Origin: Ignisphaera cupida
GTDB lineage: Archaea; Thermoproteota; Thermoprotei_A; Sulfolobales; Ignisphaeraceae
Direction: 5' to 3'
Assembly (NCBI RefSeq): GCF_030186535.1
Contig: NZ_JASNVW010000002.1
Span: forward strand, 20,001-84,000
DNA length: 64,000 nt
A program made the position numbers and the translations under genes. Shown here in pieces: positions 17,600-27,053 of the stretch. Position 1 is the stretch's first letter; each line of letters opens with the position of its first letter. Under the pieces are notes generated by a model. It searched no databases, had not been told where the DNA came from, and saw only the letters and a program-made list of their open reading frames with translations.

Positions 17600-17905
17600 T
17601 TATCTACGAATAACCTCCAAGAGTTTTCTTAGCTCTTCCTGCACCATAATCTCTATGTCTTTAGCATGAACTCTTATTAGATGAAGATACATTCCCCTCT
17701 TTGTAAATGGCCCTTTATCACATAGGTTACATCTTAAACCACTACCTCTTTTCACAAGTGCTGAAGCCATTTTCTCTACAGATTTTTCAAACATGGGCAC
17801 AATCGATGGAGATACTAAGTCATCTAGGTCATATTTTTGTGTTAAAGATGCAGCCTTTCTTGCAACATACTCAACAATTTTCTTTAACGCTATTTCTTGA
17901 CGCAT
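17600..17905 (-). CDS. C2H2-type zinc-finger protein
   Basis: A 101-residue protein. The first 50 residues are helical. Then comes a classic finger with Cys59, Cys62, His75 and His80 (C-x2-C-x12-H-x4-H; CNLCDKGPFTKRGMYLHLIRVH region), followed by a C-terminal helix. Such single-finger proteins occur in crenarchaea and their role is largely unknown. Nucleic-acid binding is an inference. Monocistronic. Confidence 0.8.
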   Translation of the reverse strand: MRQEIALKKIVEYVARKAASLTQKYDLDDLVSPSIVPMFEKSVEKMASALVKRGSGLRCNLCDKGPFTKRGMYLHLIRVHAKDIEIMVQEELRKLLEVIRR

Positions 17906-18234
17906 TTAACTGCACCCCCTATTAAACTTAACTCATGCTTTACCTAATTTAAGGTGTGAGGCTGTTCGTTTTGAAAAATCAAGACACTAAAGATGCATAA
18001 ATTCACAACGAATATATGGCAACTATTGATTATACAGCAGGAGATGCTAGGTATTAGAAATAGACATCAATAAATGTTCTTAAATGAGAAATTGGTGTAA
18101 ATTTGTTAGCAAAAACTAAGACTATTTTACCATGATTGCTCAATCTGGTGGAACTGCCATGATTTAATAATTGTCATGAAAATATATAAGGCAATGTCAT
18201 GATGTAGAAATTTAAGGTTAAATGGTAATCAAAT
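17906..18234. other. Divergent intergenic region
   Basis: About 330 AT-rich bases. Near the plus-strand gene there is a TATA box, AAATATATAAGG at about 18178-18190. Imperfect CATGA/TCATG inverted repeats (about 18157-18205) flank it and could be an operator. Nothing else is seen. Confidence 0.35.
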
Positions 18235-19569
18235 TTGCTATTTCCCAAAGTATATTATGAAGGTAAAAAGGAAAATAAAAGAATTACTGCTATTGCTATA
18301 GCAATTTTGGTGTTCCTCTCTATATCAGTGCAAATTCCTTATTTAAAGGCGCAAAACAATCTATTGTTGGTAAATAACCACAGTATCTTATGGGCTCTTA
18401 CAAATGCATCTGAGATTAGATCTCAGTTTAATGTATTTGTAATAGCATTTTCCCATAATAGTCTAAAAGCAATGTTTAGTATTAGTTCGCAGTTGGGTAG
18501 CTCCATACCAGAATCTAACATAACCATAAATATTATTGGCAGTGAAAGAATACATTACTTATTCACATCATCTATTACAAATACTATAAGAGAATACTTC
18601 GAAGGTAACATTGTAATAGATAAAAAAGACATTATTGTACAGTGGCACAAACACGAAATAACAATGCTTGGAAAATTCAACGAAACACATACCTGGATTT
18701 TGCTTAGACAACAATTAATGAATTTATTAAACAATAATTCAATTAATCCTGGTAAGGTGCTAACTGATGCTAATGGCATATACGTAGCTGAAGCTACGCA
18801 AAACAAATTTAGATCTATTTATTATCTACTCGACATCTATGTAAATAAAAGCAGATATTTGGGTAATGTACCAAATTGTGATGTAATAGATGCTTTACCG
18901 ATGAGAACTGATATAAGTATGGGTATAAAGGCAAGCAAAAATGGGTATATGTACACAATTTCTATAGATGGTTCAGTTCCTAATGACATATTAAATGGAT
19001 ATAAAGCAATGCTATGTATGTTGCCACTGCTGACAAAGCTGCAAGATATAATAAAGTATTTGGAGGCTAATGTGACACAGGTAAGTATACATAGGTTGGG
19101 TATTGCTAACGTATTTTTGGAGTCGGTTACTCCATTCTTTTTAAATGCAATAGCAAATACTTTAGTAAGTGGCTATGTACACATATTTTCAATACCTCTC
19201 ATAAGAGGTAATGTAGATATAGTCATAGTTTCTCTTTATAATTACTCATCTTCTAGAATAGCCTTGGCAATAACCAATATTAACTCTACTAAAAACATTA
19301 GATATGCAGAACTTATGTGCAATCTATCCAATTATATGATTAATCCATTTATTAATCAAAACATTTGTAAGGAGATAGGCAATGCCATCACTATTGTGAA
19401 ACATCTAAATGTCTCTACACAAACTTTTACACAACCAATGCAGAACACATTACAAGGTTTGCAAAATACATTTCTAATGCTATTTATGTTAATTATAGGC
19501 ATTGTGGCTGTGGAAACAGGTGTGGTTATATATATGGTATTTAAAATTTTGAAATATAAAAAAGCTTAG
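18235..19569 (+). CDS. Secreted, membrane-anchored orphan protein
   Basis: A 444-residue protein with a basic N-terminus, a hydrophobic stretch ITAIAIAILVFLSISVQI and a plausible signal-peptidase site after LKA near residue 39. A long extracellular domain carries many N-x-S/T sites. A C-terminal membrane helix (LMLFMLIIGIVAVETGVVIYMVF) is followed by lysines. The topology is a surface protein with a single anchor. No family is recognised. The start is TTG 18235, about 10 bases after GGTAATC; no ATG is available in frame. The 3' end overlaps the convergent speE by 4 bases. Confidence 0.7.
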   Translation: MLFPKVYYEGKKENKRITAIAIAILVFLSISVQIPYLKAQNNLLLVNNHSILWALTNASEIRSQFNVFVIAFSHNSLKAMFSISSQLGSSIPESNITINIIGSERIHYLFTSSITNTIREYFEGNIVIDKKDIIVQWHKHEITMLGKFNETHTWILLRQQLMNLLNNNSINPGKVLTDANGIYVAEATQNKFRSIYYLLDIYVNKSRYLGNVPNCDVIDALPMRTDISMGIKASKNGYMYTISIDGSVPNDILNGYKAMLCMLPLLTKLQDIIKYLEANVTQVSIHRLGIANVFLESVTPFFLNAIANTLVSGYVHIFSIPLIRGNVDIVIVSLYNYSSSRIALAITNINSTKNIRYAELMCNLSNYMINPFINQNICKEIGNAITIVKHLNVSTQTFTQPMQNTLQGLQNTFLMLFMLIIGIVAVETGVVIYMVFKILKYKKA

Positions 19570-20429
19570 TAAATGCCCATTGACAACATGGCCGCAATTC
19601 TTTTACCATTAATAAACCTTGTTTCAACACCTCTTAACCTTAGTACTTTATCTACATTCTCATGATTTAGCAAAATTTTTGTGTCAAAGTTTTTAGAACC
19701 TATGATGAAATTACATGAATATCCAAAAGACGGAATCCAAACCTGATATTCAGCAACATATTTAAAAACATTTTTAGCTGCATTGGCAACATCTTCATAA
19801 ACTTCTCTATAGAAGAATCTTGAACCTGCTTGTGTAGCAAAAACACCATCTTCTACTAGTATCATACTTATCTTTTCAAGAAATTGTTTTGTATATAATT
19901 CTTTTGCAATTTCGCTAGAGTAGGGATCTGTCAAATCCATTATAACGACATCGTATTGTGCACCTCTCTTAATTTCTTTTTCAACAAAATTCTTTCCATC
20001 ATCAATAACAACTTTGGATCTTTTATTAAAGAAGGAGCCTTGGTGCATCTCTGGCAAATATTCCTTTGATAACTCAATCACGTCCTTATCTATATCAACC
20101 ATTACAGCTTCCTCAACCATATTATGCTTAAGGACCTCTCTAAGCGTTGCCCCCTCACCTCCACCAATGATTAAAACTCTCTTTGGATTAGGATGGAGAA
20201 TCATGGCTGGGTGAACAAGAGATTCATGATATATAAACTCATCAGCAACAGTGCTTTGTAAATACCCATCCAAAATTAATGCTTTTCCAAATTCCTCAAC
20301 ATCTGCTACTATAATTTCCTGAAAAGGCGATTTTTTAATTGCAATGAGACTTCGAACCTTTATAGCCATAACACTGTTTTTGCCAATGCCTTGAACTATG
20401 AGCGTTCCTAGCATCATTTTTAAACCCAA
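19566..20429 (-). CDS. speE: Polyamine aminopropyltransferase (spermidine synthase)
   Basis: Transfers the aminopropyl group of decarboxylated S-adenosylmethionine to a diamine. The protein is 287 residues. Family blocks are DGYLQSTVADEFIYHE, the nucleotide-binding LIIGGGEGATLREVLKH, VDIDKDVIELSKEYLP and the catalytic aspartate loop VIMDLTDPYSSE. Together with the agmatinase at 10522 it supports a putrescine to spermidine route; thermophiles often use longer amines. The start is probably ATG 20429, with later methionines possible. Confidence 0.93.
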   Translation of the reverse strand: MGLKMMLGTLIVQGIGKNSVMAIKVRSLIAIKKSPFQEIIVADVEEFGKALILDGYLQSTVADEFIYHESLVHPAMILHPNPKRVLIIGGGEGATLREVLKHNMVEEAVMVDIDKDVIELSKEYLPEMHQGSFFNKRSKVVIDDGKNFVEKEIKRGAQYDVVIMDLTDPYSSEIAKELYTKQFLEKISMILVEDGVFATQAGSRFFYREVYEDVANAAKNVFKYVAEYQVWIPSFGYSCNFIIGSKNFDTKILLNHENVDKVLRLRGVETRFINGKRIAAMLSMGIY

Positions 20430-20501
20430 TACACTATTTGTTAATGTAAAAATTTAAATATTACTTCATCTTAAAAAGTATATCGTAAGGAAAACAGGAA
20501 A

Positions 20502-20563
20502 ATGATGATCATGCTAAACACTGATTAAAATACTGAAAATGTGATGTGGGGCCAAAGCGCTGA
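20502..20563 (+). ncRNA. Box C/D guide sRNA candidate
   Basis: Box C ATGATGA (20502-20508), a 12-base guide TCATGCTAAACA, D' CTGA (20521-20524), C' GTGATGT (20541-20547), a second 12-base guide GGGGCCAAAGCG and box D CTGA (20560-20563). A TATA-like AATTTAAATATT about 50 bases upstream could be its own promoter. It lies alone between two minus-strand genes. Neither target is certain. Confidence 0.75.
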
Positions 20564-20658
20564 TTAGGAAAGGAACCAAAGTTTAACAGTTATGCTTTAT
20601 CTTAGTTTATTCATTTTTGATTGCGTATCTTACACTTTTTATTCTTCTATTTTAAGAG

Positions 20659-20690
20659 CCTTAGATTTACAGCTAAGATAAAATCTAAGG
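20659..20690. repeat. Perfect 10-bp inverted repeat
   Basis: CCTTAGATTT and AAATCTAAGG are separated by 12 bases, about 65 bases past the stop of the DtxR-family gene. It may be a hairpin at the mRNA end or a regulator site. Confidence 0.45.
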
Positions 20691-20755
20691 AGAAGGCACA
20701 GTCTCTAGAACAACTAATGGTTCATCGCTTAATGTAATATTTGAGTAACTCTTCA

Positions 20756-21436
20756 TTAAGTACTTGTTATCTCTAAACCTCTTATCAAATTTGCTTGGTA
20801 ATAAGGTAGCTTCACAGAAATGTTGTTAGGGCTTTTTACAACTATTCCTAGTGAATCTTTTTTCTCTATTGTGACTATGGTCCCTCTGCTTATATTAGCA
20901 TTGATTAATGTTTTCATGAGATCGTATTGAAAAGAACATAGTATTCTTGTTATCTTTACTTTTGCATCCTTATCAAAATTTGCAAGGGGTTTATCATTTT
21001 CTATTTCTTTAATTTCATTTTCATTGTACTTTGGTAATCCAGGAATAAGATTTCCATGTGGGCATACACTTGGTTTTTTCATAAACAACCATAACCTTTC
21101 AAAAAATTCTGAAGGCATATGCTCAAGCATGTGAGCATATTCATGGGCTTTAACAAGGTCAAATCCAAGATAGTGGTAAAGAAAAGACTCAGCTATTCTA
21201 TGTTTTTTAACAATATCTACAGCTATTTTTCTTCCCCTATCACTTAGTCTAACCCCCTCGTATGGAAGCCAAATCACATAGCCATTTGATTCAAGTTTTC
21301 TTAAAGTTTTGGAAACAGTTGCAGCTGTAACCCCAAGTTCTTTAGCTATATCACTTGTCTTAGCATGTCCCAGCACCTCTTCCAGTCTGTATATAGCTTT
21401 TAAATAATCTTCTAATGTTCTCAATTCTTTATTCAA
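20756..21436 (-). CDS. DtxR/MntR-family metal-dependent regulator
   Basis: A 226-residue regulator. The N-terminal winged helix (LEDYLKAIYRLEEVLGHAKTSDIAKELGVTAATVSKTLRKLE) is followed by the metal-binding/dimerisation domain (HRIAESFLYHYLGFD...AHEYAHMLEHMPSEFFERL...CPHGNLIPG). A FeoA-like SH3 domain lies at the C-terminus (about 150-226). Iron or manganese control is expected from the family. No metal transporter is adjacent, so its targets are unknown. Monocistronic. Confidence 0.9.
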   Translation of the reverse strand: MNKELRTLEDYLKAIYRLEEVLGHAKTSDIAKELGVTAATVSKTLRKLESNGYVIWLPYEGVRLSDRGRKIAVDIVKKHRIAESFLYHYLGFDLVKAHEYAHMLEHMPSEFFERLWLFMKKPSVCPHGNLIPGLPKYNENEIKEIENDKPLANFDKDAKVKITRILCSFQYDLMKTLINANISRGTIVTIEKKDSLGIVVKSPNNISVKLPYYQANLIRGLEITST

Positions 21437-21634
21437 GTCTCCAGCCCTTCTTCAAAATATGGTTTTATCCAGTTTATTCAATAGATATTCATTAGTATAT
21501 GATTTAATATGTTTTTCTGGAACTTCGCCTTAATATTTTAATTACTTTGTTTATGCTCTTACAAGAGAATTTGATAATCTTTGCAAAAACCCTACAATTT
21601 TTAGAATATCTAGTTCTAAGTTCTTACTATAGTA

Positions 21635-22012
21635 GTGTATAGTAGGGCCAAGGAAATGATAAAAAGATTGTCAAAAACTATTAAAGAAGTTGATGAAAAC
21701 GTAAGGAAATTTGGAACAGTGTTTTCTAAGATGCTAAGTGAAAAGCCAAAACATGGCAAAAGTAGAAAAAACTTAGAACATGATATTGCAGATATTGCTA
21801 CAGTACTTGTAAACATGTTGTTAATAGGTAAAGAAAAAGCCTATAGATGCAAATACTATAATCATGAAGAAGGCATCTGCATGTTTCAATGGCACAACAT
21901 TACTGTACCAACTCTCAATTATGTAAATAAAAATGGTACCCTTTACCTAAACGTTGCTAGGAATCCTGAAATATGTGCTGCTTGTCCATATTGGAGTGTT
22001 AAACAGGAATGA
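21635..22012 (+). CDS. Hypothetical protein with four C-terminal cysteines
   Basis: A 125-residue protein with a basic helical N-terminus and a C-terminal part holding CKYYNHEEGIC and ICAACPYW, a possible metal site. GTG 21635 starts the frame; ATG 21656 (MIKRLSK), after CCAAGGAA, is an equally good start. No family is recognised. Confidence 0.65.
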   Translation: MYSRAKEMIKRLSKTIKEVDENVRKFGTVFSKMLSEKPKHGKSRKNLEHDIADIATVLVNMLLIGKEKAYRCKYYNHEEGICMFQWHNITVPTLNYVNKNGTLYLNVARNPEICAACPYWSVKQE

Positions 22013-22188
22013 GTTTTACATATCTACACTTCATAAACAATTACATCCAATTTCCTCTATACATTCCATGGCGAAATCCAAAAGAATAGCCTACTAAATA
22101 TGTTTCTCTGCTCCGAGGTTTAGCTTATGGTTAAAGCATTAGTTCATAACAAATTTTTGGCACTAAGTCTCCTAGCGCTCTAGAGAAT

Positions 22189-22204
22189 ACAAATTTATAA
22201 ATAT
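22189..22204 (+). promoter_or_regulatory. Promoter of the pyrimidine operon
   Basis: AAATTTATAAATAT is a strong TATA box, predicting transcription from about 22225. A second element, TTATTATAAGAG, follows at 22209-22220. Confidence 0.6.
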
Positions 22205-22263
22205 TTATTTTATTATAAGAGACAAGGTCTTAAGCAATAGTAATGATTTACTTTGTGGTATAT

Positions 22264-22938
22264 ATGATTATAGTAGCTTTGGATCCACCTCAAAATGTTG
22301 ATGTTGAGAAGTGGATAAAAATAAGATATGATGAGCTCAAGGAGTATGTGCAAGGATTTAAAATAGGAGTACCAGCAATTATAAGAGTTGGCCTTGAAGG
22401 TCTAAGCAAAATTTTCAAGGATTACAGTGGGCTTCTCATTGCGGATTTAAAGTTGGCTGATATAGGAGATGTAATGGCTTTAACAGCGAGTATTGTTGGA
22501 GATTATGGTTTTAATGCTGTAATAGCTCATGCATTTGTTGGGTATAGCCAAGCAGTTGATGAGCTTAGTAAAACTTGTGAAAAGAAGGGTTTGAAACTCA
22601 TACTAGTTGTGTCAATGTCACATAGAGGATCTGAGGAGTTTATAGATAAGCATCTAGAAAGTTTTGTTGAAATTGCTAAAAGGGTTGGTAGCTGGGGATT
22701 GGTAGCACCAGCTACAAGACCTTTGATTATAAAAAGAGTTAGGGAGTTGATAGGAAGTGAAGTGAAGATTCTATCACCTGGTATTGGAGTGCAAGGTGCT
22801 GAACCTGGTACTGCAATATGTTATGGCGCTGATTATGAAATTGTTGGCAGAGCCATAACACATTCAGAAAATGTGAAACAAAGTGCTTTAAAAATTATAG
22901 AGAATCAAAAACAAAGGGTTGCAAAATGTCGTGGATAG
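22264..22938 (+). CDS. pyrF: Orotidine 5'-phosphate decarboxylase
   Basis: Last step of UMP synthesis (OMP to UMP). TIM-barrel enzyme of 224 residues from this start. The catalytic LLIADLKLADIGD (the DxKxxD array) is near residue 60. The phosphate-binding end is LSPGIGVQGAE...IVGRAIT. Starting at ATG 22264 puts the first strand (IIVALD) at the N-terminus as in the family and follows GTGGT. ATG 22243 would add seven residues. First gene of the operon; overlaps pyrE by 13 bases. Confidence 0.94.
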   Translation: MIIVALDPPQNVDVEKWIKIRYDELKEYVQGFKIGVPAIIRVGLEGLSKIFKDYSGLLIADLKLADIGDVMALTASIVGDYGFNAVIAHAFVGYSQAVDELSKTCEKKGLKLILVVSMSHRGSEEFIDKHLESFVEIAKRVGSWGLVAPATRPLIIKRVRELIGSEVKILSPGIGVQGAEPGTAICYGADYEIVGRAITHSENVKQSALKIIENQKQRVAKCRG

Positions 22939-23522
22939 CTGTGGAACTTTATAGACATGGCATGATTAAAATAGGCAGTTTTAAACTGACTTCAGGTTTG
23001 GAAAGTCCTTATTACATAGATCTACGACTTCTATACAGTTTTCCGGAGCTGAGAAGCAAGATAATTGATGAACTAATATCTAGGTTTAGCGTTTTCAGGA
23101 AGTGCGATGTTGTTTTAGGTATTGCAACAAGTGGTTTGGTATTAGCCTCGATCATAGCTGATAAACTAAACAAACCTCTTGCATATGTAAGAATTGAAAG
23201 AAAAGAGCATGGAACAAAATCATTAGTTGAGGGAATAGTTACAGATAAGCAAGTTGTTATAGTGGATGATGTTGCTACTACAGGTGGTTCTATAGAACAT
23301 GCTATAACAGCTGTTAAAGAACTAGGAGGCAAGCCCATCGCAGCAGTCACAGTAATTGATAGAGAGCAGGGAGCAAAACAAAGAGTGAAGAAATATGGTA
23401 TTGAGCTATACAGTCTTACCACTGCTCGTGAAATTTTTGAACATCTTCATAACAATGGATTTATAGATTCCAATACATATAATAAAATTGTTAAATATAT
23501 TAAAAACACGATTATTGTGTGA
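22926..23522 (+). CDS. pyrE: Orotate phosphoribosyltransferase
   Basis: Makes OMP from orotate and PRPP. A type I phosphoribosyltransferase of 198 residues. The PRPP loop is [13 protein letters not shown] and the catalytic loop region is [31 protein letters not shown] is the N-terminal family signature. It starts inside pyrF and its stop overlaps the GTG of pyrB by 4 bases. Confidence 0.95.
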   Translation: MSWIAVELYRHGMIKIGSFKLTSGLESPYYIDLRLLYSFPELRSKIIDELISRFSVFRKCDVVLGIATSGLVLASIIADKLNKPLAYVRIERKEHGTKSLVEGIVTDKQVVIVDDVATTGGSIEHAITAVKELGGKPIAAVTVIDREQGAKQRVKKYGIELYSLTTAREIFEHLHNNGFIDSNTYNKIVKYIKNTIIV

Positions 23523-24511
23523 AAATCAAACCAAAGAGCTTATATTTTTCGACTCACAAAGAATTTAGGCGGGTCTTTGTGAAAGAACTGTTTTATCAAC
23601 GAGATGTAATATCCATATTAGACTTTAACAGAGAAAGTCTTGAAGTATTATTTGAGTATGCAGATAGAATGCTCAAACATATAGATACAAAACTTAGTTT
23701 GCTAAATGGTAAGGTAGTTTCCTTAGCATTTTTTGAGCCATCAACACGAACAAGACTCAGCTTCGAGGTTGCCGCTAAGAAGTTGGGGGCGGATGTTATA
23801 TCAATTGTTGGAGAGGAGGCGTCAAGTGTAAGCAAGGGTGAAAGCTTAGCTGATACGATTAGGATGCTAGATTCGTATTCAAATGCAATTGTGATAAGAC
23901 ATAGATATGAGGGTGTAGCTAAATATGCTGCAGAAATAGCTGAGCACCCAGTTATAAATGCTGGTGATGGTAAGCAGCATCACCCAACACAAACAATGAT
24001 AGATTTATATACAGTTAAAAAGCTTTTCAATGATATTGATGGGCTTGTTTACGGGGTCTTAGGAGACTTGAGATATGGTAGAGCAACGACATCATTTCTC
24101 TACGGACTTTCCCTATTCAAACCAAAGAAGGTGTACTTAATATCGCCTGAAAGTCTAAGAGTAAGAGAGGAAGTGTTGCATGTTCTAAAGGAGAGAAACA
24201 TTGTTTTTGAAGAAAGGAGAAACTTGGAAGATGTTATTGAGGAATTGGATGTTCTATATGTTATAAGAATTCAAAAAGAGAGGTTTCCAGATCCATTAGA
24301 ATATGAAAAAGTCAAAGGATCTTACAAAGTTACACTTGAAACACTTAAAAAAGGTAAGAAGAATTTAAAAATCTTGCACCCTCTTCCAAAGGTTGATGAA
24401 ATAGATGAGAGAATAGATTATACATCATATGCAGCATACTTTACACAGGCAAAGTATGGTGTACCAGTTAGAATGGCTCTTTTAGCACTAATTTTTGGTG
24501 TTGAGCCATGA
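23519..24511 (+). CDS. pyrB: Aspartate carbamoyltransferase catalytic subunit
   Basis: Joins carbamoyl phosphate and aspartate. The carbamoyl phosphate motif [11 protein letters not shown], the aspartate-region [17 protein letters not shown] and HPLPKVDEI are all present. GTG 23519 overlaps the pyrE stop and gives 330 residues, about 20 more than usual. An internal GTG near 23579, giving [13 protein letters not shown], fits family length better. The adjacent pyrI shows this is the regulated two-subunit enzyme. Confidence 0.95.
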   Translation: MKIKPKSLYFSTHKEFRRVFVKELFYQRDVISILDFNRESLEVLFEYADRMLKHIDTKLSLLNGKVVSLAFFEPSTRTRLSFEVAAKKLGADVISIVGEEASSVSKGESLADTIRMLDSYSNAIVIRHRYEGVAKYAAEIAEHPVINAGDGKQHHPTQTMIDLYTVKKLFNDIDGLVYGVLGDLRYGRATTSFLYGLSLFKPKKVYLISPESLRVREEVLHVLKERNIVFEERRNLEDVIEELDVLYVIRIQKERFPDPLEYEKVKGSYKVTLETLKKGKKNLKILHPLPKVDEIDERIDYTSYAAYFTQAKYGVPVRMALLALIFGVEP

Positions 24512-24990
24512 GCGAAGAGCCCACGCTTGTAGTTTCTAAAATTAGAAATGGCACAGTAATAGACCATATACCCGCTGGAAAAGCTATGGACATACTCAAT
24601 GTACTAGGAATCAATGGTAGGGAGGGTTTAAGAATAGCAATACTCATGAATGTTGAGAGTAAGAAGCTTGGAAGAAAGGATATAATTAAGATAGAAGGAA
24701 AAAGACTATCACCTGAAGACTTAAATGTGATAGCATTGCTTGCTCCAAGTGCTACTATAAACATAATAGAGGATTTTGCTGTTGTAGAGAAGCACAAAGT
24801 TTTGCTACCAAACATAATTGTAGGTGTTTTGAAGTGTCCTAATCCAACATGTATAACAAACAAAAGAGGTGAATTTGTGAAAACAAGGTTTAGACTAATT
24901 TCTCGAGATCCAGTTAAGCTGCAATGCGAGTACTGTGGAAATGTTGTCAGTGGTGATGAGGTGACAAAACTAATTGCAAAAAGACGCTAA
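24508..24990 (+). CDS. pyrI: Aspartate carbamoyltransferase regulatory subunit
   Basis: Allosteric partner of PyrB, binding nucleotides. The 160 residues form an N-terminal nucleotide-binding domain ([26 protein letters not shown]) and a C-terminal zinc domain with four cysteines (CPNPTC...CEYC) that contacts PyrB. The ATG overlaps the pyrB stop by 4 bases. Confidence 0.96.
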   Translation: MSEEPTLVVSKIRNGTVIDHIPAGKAMDILNVLGINGREGLRIAILMNVESKKLGRKDIIKIEGKRLSPEDLNVIALLAPSATINIIEDFAVVEKHKVLLPNIIVGVLKCPNPTCITNKRGEFVKTRFRLISRDPVKLQCEYCGNVVSGDEVTKLIAKRR

Positions 24991-25771
24991 CATTGCTAAA
25001 TATTTTATAAAACCTGCTAAAATCATTGAAAATAGAAAAATTTCTAGCGATTTACATCTTCTAAAGATAAAGCTTATGCAAAAACTTCATATAAGTATTG
25101 AACCATTCAATTTTTTCAACATATGGGTACCAAGAGTAGATGAAATTCCTCTTAGCATAGCATATGCAGATAATGAATCACTTTTCTTTTTATATAAGGT
25201 AAGAGGGTTAGGAACAAAAACACTGTCTCAACTTAATCAAAATAGTTTCATAGGTGTTAAGGGTCCTCTAGGCAAGGGCTTTAAGCCTTTGCCAAATGAA
25301 AAGTGGCTTGTTATTGCTGGTGGTGTAGGTATTGCCCCAGTTCCATTTTTGTTGAAATGGGGGTTGAGTCTAGGAACGAAAATAGATGTTGTATGGGGTG
25401 TGAAGAAGAGTAGTGAGTTTTTTGATGTTGCTAATGTTTTCAATCTTCCGCAAGAGGGCTGGAAATTGATAAAGGTTTCAGAGGATTGTATAGATGGTTT
25501 ATGTGGATTAGCAACAGATGTTCTAAGTAATATGAATATTGCTGAATACGACGTTATTATAGCCATAGGTCCTCAACAAATGCTGAAAACGTTTTGTACA
25601 TTGCTCAAAGACAAAGAGAATGCATATGTATCACTGGAAAATATTGTTAAATGTGGATTCGGAGTTTGTGGTTCTTGCTATGTGAAAGAATCCCAAAAAC
25701 TAGTATGTATTGATGGACCAGTTTTCAAATGTTCTGAGGCGGTGGCTAGTCTTGAAAATACTCTTTATTAA
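24974..25771 (+). CDS. pyrK: Dihydroorotate dehydrogenase electron-transfer subunit
   Basis: FAD and [2Fe-2S] protein linking PyrD to NAD or another acceptor. A ferredoxin-reductase-like FAD domain comes first, then a nucleotide-binding domain beginning [17 protein letters not shown]. The C-terminal iron-sulfur cluster has [10 protein letters not shown] plus a later Cys (LVCIDGPVF). At 265 residues it has family length. The start is TTG 24974 with GAGGTGA upstream, overlapping pyrI by 17 bases. Confidence 0.92.
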   Translation: MQKDANIAKYFIKPAKIIENRKISSDLHLLKIKLMQKLHISIEPFNFFNIWVPRVDEIPLSIAYADNESLFFLYKVRGLGTKTLSQLNQNSFIGVKGPLGKGFKPLPNEKWLVIAGGVGIAPVPFLLKWGLSLGTKIDVVWGVKKSSEFFDVANVFNLPQEGWKLIKVSEDCIDGLCGLATDVLSNMNIAEYDVIIAIGPQQMLKTFCTLLKDKENAYVSLENIVKCGFGVCGSCYVKESQKLVCIDGPVFKCSEAVASLENTLY

Positions 25772-27053
25772 GGCTTTGCTAGATGAGGTGAAAGAGGTCA
25801 CAGTATTTGTGGATGAAAAAGGGTTTGTGACAAAAGTGAAAGGTGGGGTGTTTAAAGAGCTTTGCAAAGAATTTGAATGTAGTGATCTTACTGAATATGG
25901 TGTTGCACTTCCAGGATTCATAGATATTCACACACATTTAAGGGGGTTAGAACTGGCCTATAAGGAGGATGAGGAAAGTGGAACAAAGGCTGCTGCAAGA
26001 GGTGGTTATACTGCTATTGTTGATATGCCTAACACAAAACCTAGAATAAATAATTTCAACGCTCTTAAACTAAAACTTGAAAAATTAAATGCGAATGCCT
26101 ATACCGATTTTGGTGTTGCCATATCACCACCTTTGGATAGAGACTTTAATGAATTCAAGCTCTTGGTGAAAAGGTCAGAGGTTGTAGCAGTTGGCGAGCT
26201 ATTTCCAGAAGAGTTAAACACATTACCTCAAGTTATTGAGGTTATGGCTCAGGCCAAGATTAAAAAACCTGTTTTGATTCATCCAGAGCACATAAGCTTT
26301 ATTAGTGAATGTGAAAAGGGTTTTAGATGGCTTTGCAGACCACTTGAAGCTGAGCTAAAGTCATTGATAGAGGTATACAGGATAGTTTCCAATAATTTTC
26401 GTCATATACCAATTCACATTACACATGCAACAAATCCTGTGTCGATAGTATATGCAAAAAAACTTGGATTTACTGTTGATACAACTCCTCACTACATATA
26501 TTTATCAAATGAAGAGGAGTATAGCAAGGGATGCATAGCTAAGGTTAATCCACCACTTCGCCACAGCTCAACAAGAAATATCATGACTGAATATATTGGC
26601 TATGTAGATGCCATTTCAACTGACCATGCCCCCCACTCAATTACTGAAAAAAGCCAGGATTTCAATGCATGCCCACCAGGCATAGCATCAATTGAAATAG
26701 CTCCGTCGCTTATGCTAAACCTTGTCTCAAAAAATGTAATTGACTTAAATACTCTAATTAGACTTCTTTCCCTAGGCCCCTCAAAAATACTGGGTCTTGA
26801 GAAATGGGGTTGTGCAGACACTGGGTGTATTGCTAGCTACACCATTGTAAATTTGGAGAAGAGCTGGGTTATAGACTCTTCAAATTTTTATTCAAAAGCT
26901 TGTTATAGTCCTTACGATGGTCTTAGAATTAGGGGTTCTGTTGAAGCAACAATAATTCGTGGAACTGTTGTGCATTTAAATGGAGAAATTGTTTCTAAGC
27001 CCATTGGAAAACCATTTGGGTGTTTAAATTATGACTCAGGGCAACCCACTTGA
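25752..27053 (+). CDS. pyrC: Dihydroorotase
   Basis: Zinc amidohydrolase that forms dihydroorotate. Metal motifs are GFIDIHTHLRG, KPVLIHPEHISF, IHITHATNP and ISTDHAPHS. DMPNTKPR is the class I signature. TTG 25752 follows GGTGG by six bases and gives 433 residues. The frame extends upstream into pyrK, but that part is unlikely to be translated. It overlaps pyrK by 20 bases and pyrD by 23. Confidence 0.94.
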   Translation: MKILFIKALLDEVKEVTVFVDEKGFVTKVKGGVFKELCKEFECSDLTEYGVALPGFIDIHTHLRGLELAYKEDEESGTKAAARGGYTAIVDMPNTKPRINNFNALKLKLEKLNANAYTDFGVAISPPLDRDFNEFKLLVKRSEVVAVGELFPEELNTLPQVIEVMAQAKIKKPVLIHPEHISFISECEKGFRWLCRPLEAELKSLIEVYRIVSNNFRHIPIHITHATNPVSIVYAKKLGFTVDTTPHYIYLSNEEEYSKGCIAKVNPPLRHSSTRNIMTEYIGYVDAISTDHAPHSITEKSQDFNACPPGIASIEIAPSLMLNLVSKNVIDLNTLIRLLSLGPSKILGLEKWGCADTGCIASYTIVNLEKSWVIDSSNFYSKACYSPYDGLRIRGSVEATIIRGTVVHLNGEIVSKPIGKPFGCLNYDSGQPT

